From positions 868,001 to 932,000 of the forward strand of contig NZ_JASZYT010000002.1 in NCBI RefSeq assembly GCF_030316765.1: DNA of 64,000 bases, given 5' to 3'. Each line of letters starts with the position of its first letter. Position 1 is the first letter of the stretch. The position numbers and the translations under genes were made by a program. Below, piece after piece: positions 30,319 to 37,872 of the stretch. The notes below the pieces were generated by a model. It saw only the letters and a program-made list of their open reading frames with translations. It did not search any database and was not told the DNA's origin. Origin of the DNA: Variovorax saccharolyticus. Its GTDB lineage: Bacteria > Pseudomonadota > Gammaproteobacteria > Burkholderiales > Burkholderiaceae_C.

Positions 30319-30360
30319 TTGTAACGGGACGGCCACTCTGAGTCAAGTTCCGTCAAGTTG
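30319..30360 (-). promoter_or_regulatory. Strong promoter with direct repeat upstream of XRE-ImmA gene
   Basis: On the minus strand TTGACT (30347-30342), a 17-base spacer and TACAAT (30324-30319) form a near-consensus sigma-70 promoter ending 11 bases before the start codon. A direct repeat of aacttgac, separated by two bases, covers the -35 box (30343-30360) and is a good candidate operator for the HTH of this gene. Confidence 0.7.
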
Positions 30361-30583
30361 GGGAGTATAGACAGTCGGGGTTTTCCCGTCGAACGCGCCC
30401 CAAAACGCCATGCGTGTCCATCAGACGTCGCCCGCGGGTCAGGAGGCGGCGGTTCGGGAACGATGATGCCGCCGAACGGCGCCTGTCATTCAGCTGGCGT
30501 GCAGCCACTCCGAAACCACGCGTCGCCCATAATTGACGACTTGCGACTTTCCTGCCGACCGCGCCCGTCGGAACGCAGTTTCC

Positions 30584-32041
30584 ATGGCCGACACTGAAAA
30601 TAAGCCCGACTTCGACTTGCCCGCCCTACGAGTTTTCGTGGGTGGCGAGACCCCGACTGAGCGTCGCGATGCGTTGACGTCGCTCATTGCTGCGAAATTT
30701 CTGCCCAAAAATGCAGACCATGAGGCAGTTCGCGCAGGACGGGACCGGCTCCTGAACGACGCTGTCGAGGCCGTCGACCCCGCTCACCGGCTGCTCTCAA
30801 TCGCAGAGGCTATTCGACTGACTCAGGTCGTCAAGCGATGGCTGCCAGACATATCGAACCGGCTGCGCCCTGCCTTCGACAGAGAACTTCCACCCCTACG
30901 GCTTCTGCCGGAAGCCGATGACCGGTTGAACGTAGCTCGCGCATGCGGCTTGATGAGCAATGCGTGGCTAGTCGCTTATGTGGCTCAGTCTATTGCAGAG
31001 GAAGAGCAAGGCGAGAAGACGCGAGCGGAGCTCATGGGTGTTCTGCTTTCTCGAGTAGGCACCCTTGTCGAGGCAGTGAACACGATATCCATGTTTATTG
31101 AGAAGGTAAGGCCTCAGACTGATGAACCGGCCAACAGCATGGCTAAGCGATTGACTCGCGTGCTCTACGCATTGCGGACTGCCTTGATTGAAACAGAAAA
31201 CGAGACCGGCGCTCAACTTGGGAAAGCTCTTCAGCAGTTACTGGTAAACGCTTTCATAGAAGTGGGACGTCCGCAAGATGAAAAAGCCCAGGCCGAGTTG
31301 GCGAAGGAATTACTTCTAACGGTGCATGACATCGTGCGAACGCGCCTGTCGGTCGTAACGGAGGCGAGTATCTACTTGCCGGTCGCTTACAGTAAGCAGC
31401 TGTGCGGAGGCACATGGCCACAAGAACTTGCGAGGCCGCTTGCAAAGCTAGCAAGCAATGTGTGCGAAGCGCTAGTCCTGCTCGGCCGACAAGGCATGCG
31501 GGACCAAATGCTGTTAGGCCAGCTGGAGGTTCTGACTAAGTATCCCGAACGTGCTCGGGCGATAGCTCGGGAGCTTGCGGAGCGTCACCCGGAATTGAAT
31601 GAAGAAGTCCGAGACTGGTTGGAGTTTGGGCGCATCAGGCCCGAACGCACGGGTAATGCAGCGCAAGAGGCTGCTGCGAGTAACGCTGATGCCGCTATCG
31701 GACTGGCGCTTCAGGCGGCTCGCCAAGTCCTGCAGTCATCGGAGGGTTTGCGCGAACGCTTGCTTTCGAGCTTGGAGATTTTTGAACCGGCACTTCTCGG
31801 CGTCACCAAGGAATCCTTGGACAAAATCAAGGCACTGGCAATCCAAGTTGAGCAGGCCGCAAGCCTTCGTGCGCTTCAGTTATTGGGTGTGCCCGGCGAA
31901 GAAATTGAAGCATCGCCGAAGTACTTTGAGGTGGTTGGCGGCGAGCCTCGACAGCGAATGGTGGTTCGGCAGCCTGCAGTGGTCAAAATCAAAACCGATG
32001 GCCAACCGGGAGACGCTGTTTTACGGGGCCTCGTCGAATAA
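30584..32041 (+). CDS. Unknown helical protein, partner of Hsp70-like protein
   Basis: This 485-residue protein is almost wholly helical, with no motif I recognise. Several repeated two-helix stretches (ERARAIARELAERHPELNEE; LREHIFD-like regions are absent) suggest a HEAT- or TPR-like solenoid. The C-terminus is a short beta-rich tail (QRMVVRQPAVVKIKTDG). It lies 24 bases before the Hsp70-like gene and shares its lower GC content, so the two form one operon. A co-chaperone or substrate-binding role for the Hsp70 is inferred from position only. The start 30584 fits better than 30533. Confidence 0.5.
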   Translation: MADTENKPDFDLPALRVFVGGETPTERRDALTSLIAAKFLPKNADHEAVRAGRDRLLNDAVEAVDPAHRLLSIAEAIRLTQVVKRWLPDISNRLRPAFDRELPPLRLLPEADDRLNVARACGLMSNAWLVAYVAQSIAEEEQGEKTRAELMGVLLSRVGTLVEAVNTISMFIEKVRPQTDEPANSMAKRLTRVLYALRTALIETENETGAQLGKALQQLLVNAFIEVGRPQDEKAQAELAKELLLTVHDIVRTRLSVVTEASIYLPVAYSKQLCGGTWPQELARPLAKLASNVCEALVLLGRQGMRDQMLLGQLEVLTKYPERARAIARELAERHPELNEEVRDWLEFGRIRPERTGNAAQEAAASNADAAIGLALQAARQVLQSSEGLRERLLSSLEIFEPALLGVTKESLDKIKALAIQVEQAASLRALQLLGVPGEEIEASPKYFEVVGGEPRQRMVVRQPAVVKIKTDGQPGDAVLRGLVE

Positions 32042-32065
32042 TCACAACGTGGAGGAGTTGAGACA

Positions 32066-33769
32066 ATGGACAAGAAGATTGCAGCCTACTTGCTGGCCAG
32101 CTTGGTTCAGCGCATTAACCGAGACCAAATTGGTTCGGTTTCCGACCAAGAAAAGGAGGCGCTTGCGTATGCGCTTAACTTCCTTTCGGACGGAGACATC
32201 CCAAAGGGCACTCCAACAATCGTCGAGGCGCCACCAGCGGTAGTGCCTCCAGTCGCACCCAAGACCGAGACTCCGGCCAAGAAAGCTCCGCCGCCGCTTC
32301 CAAAAATTTCCCTCGATTTGCGGTCCCTGGACCACCAAAAGCCAATGGCGGCGAGTGCAATTCTGTGTTTGGATTTTGGAACCGCAAGGTCAAAAGCATT
32401 TGCCTCTACCGATAGTGAAGAGCATCTCGACCTAGAGCTCGGAAAGGCTGCAGGCAATGAAGGCTATACGCTCCCGTCATCGGTTTTTATTGCCGCGGAT
32501 GAGAAAGCCTACTTTGGAGCAGAGGCAATCGATAAAAGCTTAAGCGGGACAATTGCAAATCGAGAGCGCTTGGATTCAATTAAAAGTTGGCTGAGCCTCC
32601 GCGAAGAAGGCGATTTGGACAGTGAAGCAGTATCTGAAAACTACAACCCAACTCATTTTACGCTGACCGAGGGCGACCTTATTCGAATTTATCTAGCATA
32701 TCTCACTGATATGGCATGCGTCAGTTTGGCCGAATGGAAAATCGATGATGAGGAAGTTGGCAGATATGTTCTTCGCAGATTCGCACGCCCATGTGGCAAA
32801 AATCCAAAGCAAGCTGCGTGGGTAGACAACCTTATGAAGCGCCTCCTTGCGGAGGCGCAGATTTTGGCGGACACGTTTCACGGCAAATGGTCAGGAGGAA
32901 TCTCCATAGCTGAAATTAAGGCAGCCATAGAGGAGGTTAAGAGTCTGCCGAATCGACCGGACTACCTCATTGCCGAAGGAGTTCCGGAGCCGGTTGCAGT
33001 TGCAGCCGGGGCAGTGGCGACCAGCGACAATCGAATAGATGCCTATATGGTTGTCGATGCAGGCGCCGGCACGACCGATTTTGGGCTATTTTTCGTAATT
33101 AGAAATAAGCACAATGGCGACCCAAAGGTTTTTCAAGTTAGCGCATCCATTAAAGGATTGAACCAAGCGGGCGACAAAGTCGATTTGCTTCTTCAAGCGT
33201 TTATTCGCTCGAAAGAGTCCATCGAATCCACAAGCATTTCAGGAAAGCTGGTAGAAGCAGATTTGCGCCGCCGAGTGCGAGTTTGGAAAGAGCTTCTATT
33301 TTCAAATTCCAAACTTGACTATGTGCTGGCGGACAGCACCATCGGCACAATTACGCTTGAAGATTTTCTGCAGACCCCAGGAATGCAACAGTTCAGCAAT
33401 CGTCTTGAAGAGGGATTCAGGGGCGCACTTGAAATGGTAGATGGAAGCTACCTAAAACACCTGGCGACCGACCCTGTTCGCCTGCAGGTGATTCTCACTG
33501 GCGGGAGCTCCAAGCTTACGATGATGAGCGACCTCGCAAAAGGATACATCGAAGTCAAAGGAATGAAAATCCGACGCGAGCTAGCAAATGCTGCCCCAGA
33601 ATGGCTGGTCGAAGAAGCGAGCGAAATGCATACGGTTTATCCACAGCTTGCAGTGGCAATTGGGGGTGCGTCCAGAGACCTGCCATCTACAGATTTTGGG
33701 CCGGAAGAGTTCATTCGTGTAACTCGACCAACGTATGTAGCGGGAAGCATGCGCGTGACGGGAACCTGA
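32066..33769 (+). CDS. Hsp70-like ATPase without substrate-binding domain
   Basis: This 567-residue protein has an N-terminal helical region (1-45), a Pro/Ala-rich linker (50-80) and an actin/Hsp70 nucleotide domain: phosphate-1 motif CLDFGTARSKA (about 101), phosphate-2 MVVDAGAGTTDFGLFFV (about 328) and adenosine motif VILTGGSSKL (about 475). It ends soon after, so the usual Hsp70 peptide-binding domain and lid are missing, as in HscC-like or defence-linked Hsp70s. A GGAGG site precedes the ATG. Base composition is clearly lower in GC than the backbone. Confidence 0.75.
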   Translation: MDKKIAAYLLASLVQRINRDQIGSVSDQEKEALAYALNFLSDGDIPKGTPTIVEAPPAVVPPVAPKTETPAKKAPPPLPKISLDLRSLDHQKPMAASAILCLDFGTARSKAFASTDSEEHLDLELGKAAGNEGYTLPSSVFIAADEKAYFGAEAIDKSLSGTIANRERLDSIKSWLSLREEGDLDSEAVSENYNPTHFTLTEGDLIRIYLAYLTDMACVSLAEWKIDDEEVGRYVLRRFARPCGKNPKQAAWVDNLMKRLLAEAQILADTFHGKWSGGISIAEIKAAIEEVKSLPNRPDYLIAEGVPEPVAVAAGAVATSDNRIDAYMVVDAGAGTTDFGLFFVIRNKHNGDPKVFQVSASIKGLNQAGDKVDLLLQAFIRSKESIESTSISGKLVEADLRRRVRVWKELLFSNSKLDYVLADSTIGTITLEDFLQTPGMQQFSNRLEEGFRGALEMVDGSYLKHLATDPVRLQVILTGGSSKLTMMSDLAKGYIEVKGMKIRRELANAAPEWLVEEASEMHTVYPQLAVAIGGASRDLPSTDFGPEEFIRVTRPTYVAGSMRVTGT

Positions 33770-33869
33770 TACGTCTGGGATTTGGCGACCTTGCGCGCAC
33801 GATTGCCGGATTTTTGGTCGCCAATTCCTTCGCGCACGAGTCTCAAAACTGAGTCGGCCGGGTCGGAAT

Positions 33870-33891
33870 CAGCCCCATGGACGAGGGGCTG
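33870..33891. terminator. Hairpin between convergent Hsp70 and GHKL genes
   Basis: A perfect 7-base stem, cagcccc/ggggctg, with an 8-base loop lies in the 143-base gap between the two convergent operons. There is no T-run, so termination is possible but not assured. Confidence 0.4.
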
Positions 33892-33912
33892 CTCCAACTC
33901 CGGCCTCTCTCC

Positions 33913-35649
33913 TCACAGAACGTTTTTGACTTTGTTCAGCAAAGTGCCCAAGAACTGCCCCCAAAACTGGGTGAGGTCTCCGTACTGGTCAACTGGATTT
34001 GCGTGCATAGATTCGGCCTTGCCATAGGCGATAAGGAGCAGCGACATAGCCTCCACACTGCGACGCGCCGCCTTCACTGCTTCGTCGCCGGACACCGTGC
34101 CGGGGTCTCGCTCTGAGATTGCTTTCAGGGGCTCCCACATCTCGCGGTAGAACGGATGGCGCGTATTGAGCCGGATGATGACCTGGTCAGCAACGTGCGT
34201 GGTGCTCAGGAAAATATTCCCAGGAAAGCTAACCGACTCGATGACGAACGGCAGCGTCTTCTTGTCCTCGATGTACTTCTTCTGTTCCTCGGGCCTCGTG
34301 AAGCCGGCGTCTTCTGCTAGCTCCTTAAGTGCGACTTCAGCTGGCGGCGTGTCCTCCTGCGGCTCCACGCGCGGCTTAGGCATGACCGCATCAACCTCCT
34401 TGACAGCGTCCAGGATGGCCGCGTGCTCCCCAGAGGCTTCGTGCTGCTCTCGGGCTGCGACGCCCCAGGTCTCGTCGATGAGCTTGCGTGCGGTCGGGAT
34501 GTGCTTCTTCAGATGCTCACGCAGCTTGTCGCGGAGTTCGCCATGCGGTTCCACGCCACGCTTCACGTTGCGAATGCCGAAATAGTCGTCCAGCTCTGGG
34601 TCAAACGAAACCTCGATGCCGATAAAGCGGTCCATCTCCTGCACACCGCCAGGAAGGATGCGAGGCACATTAGAGTAGGCCACTTCACGGTTCTTGCGGA
34701 CGAAGCTGAGCGCACCTTCGTTCTCTGGAATGCGCAGAGATTTGGCCAAGGTGTCACCGCCGAGGCCTCGGCGACGCAGGACCTCCTTGGGGTAGAGCGT
34801 CACACGCAAGTGCGCTGCGTGTTGGCCAATTTTTACGGTGTCCTCGCCAATTGTGGTTGCGCCGTAGTGATGCAAGACACCCTTCTTGAGGTCGTCACGC
34901 TTGTACTCTTTGTTGAGCACCGTATCGGCCCACGTCCGGTCCAACAGCATCAATGGGTCATGCGGGATGAGCAACGAGTCGTTGATGGAAATCTTGATAC
35001 CCCCATCGAGGAAATGTCGGAAGATGCGCGACAGTTCCTTTTCCAGCTCTTGGCGCAGCTCATTGAAGTCGCGCGCCGCGCGCCCTTCCTCCAGACGGTC
35101 AACGTTGGACCAAAGCACGACCGTGCCGGTTTCCTTAGGAAAATCCAGCTTTAGGTCAGCCGGAAGCTCTGCGGGCGCAGGCGCTTTCAACACAACCGAC
35201 TTTCCCAAGCCCTCATCCACTAGCGCTTCATTGAGGTCAAAGTGAACATGAAGCCACTCCGAATCGGGCCGATTGCGACTCCATACGTCGATGCGGCGAC
35301 CGAAGTTCAATGCCGCAAGCTTCGCGCCGACGCCGTATTTGCCAATAGTGTCTGAGCGCATGTATCGCGACGAGTAGCCCAATACCAGATAGCGATGCAG
35401 GATATCCGCCGGCATACCGTCACCGTCATCCCGAATTGCGATGCGATGGACGCGCTTCTTTCCACGCTCCTCACTCTGTTCTAGCAGGACCGAGATATTG
35501 TTGGCATTGGCCTCTATGCTGTTGTCGATGACCTCGCCCAAGGCCGTGGGAAGGCTGTGGCCAGAATCGCGGAGCGACAGCAGTGCCTGTCCCGTCTGAA
35601 TCATGGCGATATCGGCGGTTGCGCTCGTGGGAGTATCAACAGTAGTCAT
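33913..35649 (-). CDS. MORC-like GHKL ATPase
   Basis: This 578-residue protein has an N-terminal GHKL (Hsp90/MutL/histidine-kinase-type) ATPase. It shows N-box GEVIDNSIEANAN (E39, D42, N43), G1 box IRDDGDGMP (about 72-80), and a lid with GKYGVGAKLAALNFG (about 103-117), which is the MORC/Hsp90 style of lid. A transducer-like S5 domain and a C-terminal helical part of unknown function follow. Prokaryotic MORC-type ATPases have been tied to restriction-like systems by gene context. It is the last gene of a three-gene operon with a GIY-YIG nuclease. Confidence 0.7.
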   Translation of the reverse strand: MTTVDTPTSATADIAMIQTGQALLSLRDSGHSLPTALGEVIDNSIEANANNISVLLEQSEERGKKRVHRIAIRDDGDGMPADILHRYLVLGYSSRYMRSDTIGKYGVGAKLAALNFGRRIDVWSRNRPDSEWLHVHFDLNEALVDEGLGKSVVLKAPAPAELPADLKLDFPKETGTVVLWSNVDRLEEGRAARDFNELRQELEKELSRIFRHFLDGGIKISINDSLLIPHDPLMLLDRTWADTVLNKEYKRDDLKKGVLHHYGATTIGEDTVKIGQHAAHLRVTLYPKEVLRRRGLGGDTLAKSLRIPENEGALSFVRKNREVAYSNVPRILPGGVQEMDRFIGIEVSFDPELDDYFGIRNVKRGVEPHGELRDKLREHLKKHIPTARKLIDETWGVAAREQHEASGEHAAILDAVKEVDAVMPKPRVEPQEDTPPAEVALKELAEDAGFTRPEEQKKYIEDKKTLPFVIESVSFPGNIFLSTTHVADQVIIRLNTRHPFYREMWEPLKAISERDPGTVSGDEAVKAARRSVEAMSLLLIAYGKAESMHANPVDQYGDLTQFWGQFLGTLLNKVKNVL

Positions 35650-35658
35650 TTCAGTTCC

Positions 35659-36117
35659 TCAGGTTTTTGCAGCCGTCGCCATGGGGTCGGCGGCCACCGT
35701 GGGCGCAGCACTGGTGTTCAGGCTAGGGCGCAACAATTGCGACCATGCCTGACAGTCCCCCGTGCTGCAGAAGGGGCAACTGTTGGGTTCCCCGGCCGGT
35801 CGGGCCGGGTGAATCTGGTTTATGAGCTCGGCAGTCATACGCAGGGAGTGAAACCACGCCGACTCCAGCCGATATGCTTGCTGTGGAGTCTTACTGGTCT
35901 TCCACGCGACATGCGTGGCCGAGGGGAGCAGAGAGTGGCCGACCAAGCGAGTTTGGACGCAGTTGTCCGAGCGGCCCACATAGAACGGCATGCCCATCCT
36001 TAGCAGCACGTACGCGCCAGGTCTGTCGGGCGGCACCAGCGCTCGAACGACTGAGGGCGTGGCCAGGAAGGCGAATTCCCGAGGCTCATCGAACAGGAGC
36101 TCAGCAGATGAGGCCAT
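35659..36117 (-). CDS. GIY-YIG nuclease with C-terminal Cys cluster
   Basis: This 152-residue protein has a GIY-YIG fold: GAY at about 34-36, FYVGRS at 45-50, an arginine in the following helix (TRLVGH) and a catalytic-position Glu (E85 in YRLESAW). A C-terminal CPFCSTGDC (C114, C117, C122) may bind zinc. It would cut DNA or RNA. It lies nine bases upstream of the GHKL gene and overlaps the preceding gene by 17 bases, so all three are co-translated. The GHKL protein may control or load this nuclease; that is inference. Confidence 0.65.
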   Translation of the reverse strand: MASSAELLFDEPREFAFLATPSVVRALVPPDRPGAYVLLRMGMPFYVGRSDNCVQTRLVGHSLLPSATHVAWKTSKTPQQAYRLESAWFHSLRMTAELINQIHPARPAGEPNSCPFCSTGDCQAWSQLLRPSLNTSAAPTVAADPMATAAKT

Positions 36118-36505
36118 GGGCGTCTCCGCTGCGCTGTTCGGCAGTAGTCAGCCAGAGCTCCGTCTGGACAAACCGTTCAGCAGCATGCGGGTGCAGCATC
36201 CCACGCCACGCCAGATAGCCCGAGCGAATAGGGTGACGCTCAAAGGAACGAGGTGCAGGTGGATTTTTGTCCGCAGATGGCTCGGCGATGAGCTTGGACC
36301 GGACCTGCAGCTCAATGAGACTTTTGGCCTCCGCCAACAATTCCTGCTCGGGGGCGGTCCCACGCGCACTCGCGCTGTTGAAAGCCAGGTCAAGGGCTCG
36401 TTCAGCGATGCAGTAAGGAGAGGAACCAGGACGATGCTTCGAAAGAAGCGCCTGGAAAGCAGCGACAGCGCGCGAATGCGCCTCGACGTCAGAGATGATG
36501 GTCAT
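36101..36505 (-). CDS. Unknown small protein, first gene of GIY-YIG/GHKL operon
   Basis: This 134-residue protein has no recognisable domain. It is helical in its first half (AHSRAVAAFQALLSKHR, AKSLIELQVRSKLIAEP) and ends in a segment with RSGYLAWRGMLHPHAAERFV. The ATG at 36505 was chosen over 36625 since the upstream stretch is not protein-like. Its 3' end overlaps the GIY-YIG gene. It could be a regulator or specificity subunit of the operon. Confidence 0.5.
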   Translation of the reverse strand: MTIISDVEAHSRAVAAFQALLSKHRPGSSPYCIAERALDLAFNSASARGTAPEQELLAEAKSLIELQVRSKLIAEPSADKNPPAPRSFERHPIRSGYLAWRGMLHPHAAERFVQTELWLTTAEQRSGDAHGLIC

Positions 36506-36760
36506 GGTTCGCCTTTGTGTGCACGACCGCCCCGTTGGGGTACAGCCACGCCTTACTCGACTACAAGCCGACCTATTTCTGCTGCTCCACCCCACAGGTA
36601 GAGCAACCCGGACAGCGATAGGCACTCTAGAAGATGTTCAGCCAAGCGTCAATACAGGCAGTGTTGTTGAGCACCAACGATGCGAGGCGGCGAAGCGTCG
36701 CCAGCACAACCCCACATAGCAGACCGCACGCGGCAGTGCGCCAGTTGACAGAGGTCGGGC

Positions 36761-36806
36761 TTGCCGAATGGGAGCAAGAAGTAGGATACTGTTGTTTTAT
36801 ACAGTT
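36761..36806 (+). promoter_or_regulatory. Promoter with LexA (SOS) box upstream of the ssp defence genes
   Basis: The sequence tactgttgttttatacagtt at 36787-36806 has the LexA form CTGT-N8-ACAG with matching flanks. A TTGCCG / GATACT pair (36761-36766 and 36785-36790, 18-base spacer) overlaps its left arm, so LexA would block polymerase. The site is 146 bases before the sspB start. It implies induction on DNA damage. The rest of the 36,506-36,951 gap shows no gene. Confidence 0.7.
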
Positions 36807-36951
36807 AGACCTGATTCGGTCGGTGGCGGAGTCGCGTTCAAAGCGTCAGCCAATCGAAGTCATCCATCGATAGCCATGGACTATCCTCAAATAGTGAAGG
36901 TCTCGGCGCGACGACGGACTGGTGAGGTCCTCCAGTTAAACTACCTTGTAA

Positions 36952-37872
36952 ATGATTCAGCTACCTTCCGAAGCCCCTCCGCAGTTCTCGGGGCATGAGA
37001 CCTTCCCCCTGCGTCAGCTATGGCTTCGCAAGGCGTACGACGCAGTCATTCAGTTTGATGAGCCTGCCCCGCGTTCGGTGTTCGCAGACGAAGAGGCCAT
37101 CGTGCGCTTCGGCGTGGGCAAGAACATGGCCATGTCCATTCGGTTTTGGGCGACGGCCTGCGGAATTATTGAAGATGAGGGGGGATACGTCCCCACTCGC
37201 CTCGGAGACCTGCTTTTTAACAGCAAGAATGGTCTCGACGAGTACTGCGAGCACCCTGCGACTACATGGCTGATGCATTGGCAAGCCGCAAGTACCCATG
37301 AGAAGACAACGACTTGGTGGTTTCTCTTCAATCATGTCGTGCAGCAGGTATTTGACCGCGAGTTCATTGTGAATTCGCTCTCCGGGTTGGTGGCCGAGCA
37401 CAAGCTCCGCATCTCAATGGCCACGCTCAAGCGTGACGTCGAATGCTGCATCCGAAGCTACGTGCCGCGCCTTGGGGGCGACTCTCCTGAAGAAATGAGT
37501 GAGCCCCTCCTCGGCGAACTTGGCCTCATTCAGCAGAACGCCAAGGGCGCCTTCGAATTTCGTCGTGGCTCTAAGCGCTCCCTGCCCGATGGCGTCTTTG
37601 CCTATGCACTATTGGACTACTGGGAACGCATGCCTCACGCTGGCTCAGTCATGGCATTTGACCGGGTGGCCTATGACTACGGCTCGCCCGGTCGCGTGTT
37701 CAAGCTTGATGAGAACGCAGTTGCGGACAGGCTGATGGCACTCGAGGATTTGACCCGTGGCCAAATTCAATGGACGGAGCAGGCAGGCATTCGGCAAGTG
37801 ACTCGAAAAGACGCTGCGCTGAAGAGCCTTACCGAATACAAGTACAAGCTTCTGGAGAGTGCCTATGCGTAA
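36952..37872 (+). CDS. sspB: Phosphorothioation protein SspB (DUF4007)
   Basis: This 306-residue DUF4007 protein has the family start FSGHETFPLRQLWLRKAYDA, then FGVGKNMAMSIRFWATACGI. In the Ssp system, which puts sulfur in one strand of DNA at short motifs, SspB is the nicking subunit (from memory of published work). It heads sspB-sspC-sspD-sspE. It ends within the sspC reading frame (8-base overlap). It is distinct from the ClpXP adaptor SspB at 9332. Confidence 0.8.
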   Translation: MIQLPSEAPPQFSGHETFPLRQLWLRKAYDAVIQFDEPAPRSVFADEEAIVRFGVGKNMAMSIRFWATACGIIEDEGGYVPTRLGDLLFNSKNGLDEYCEHPATTWLMHWQAASTHEKTTTWWFLFNHVVQQVFDREFIVNSLSGLVAEHKLRISMATLKRDVECCIRSYVPRLGGDSPEEMSEPLLGELGLIQQNAKGAFEFRRGSKRSLPDGVFAYALLDYWERMPHAGSVMAFDRVAYDYGSPGRVFKLDENAVADRLMALEDLTRGQIQWTEQAGIRQVTRKDAALKSLTEYKYKLLESAYA

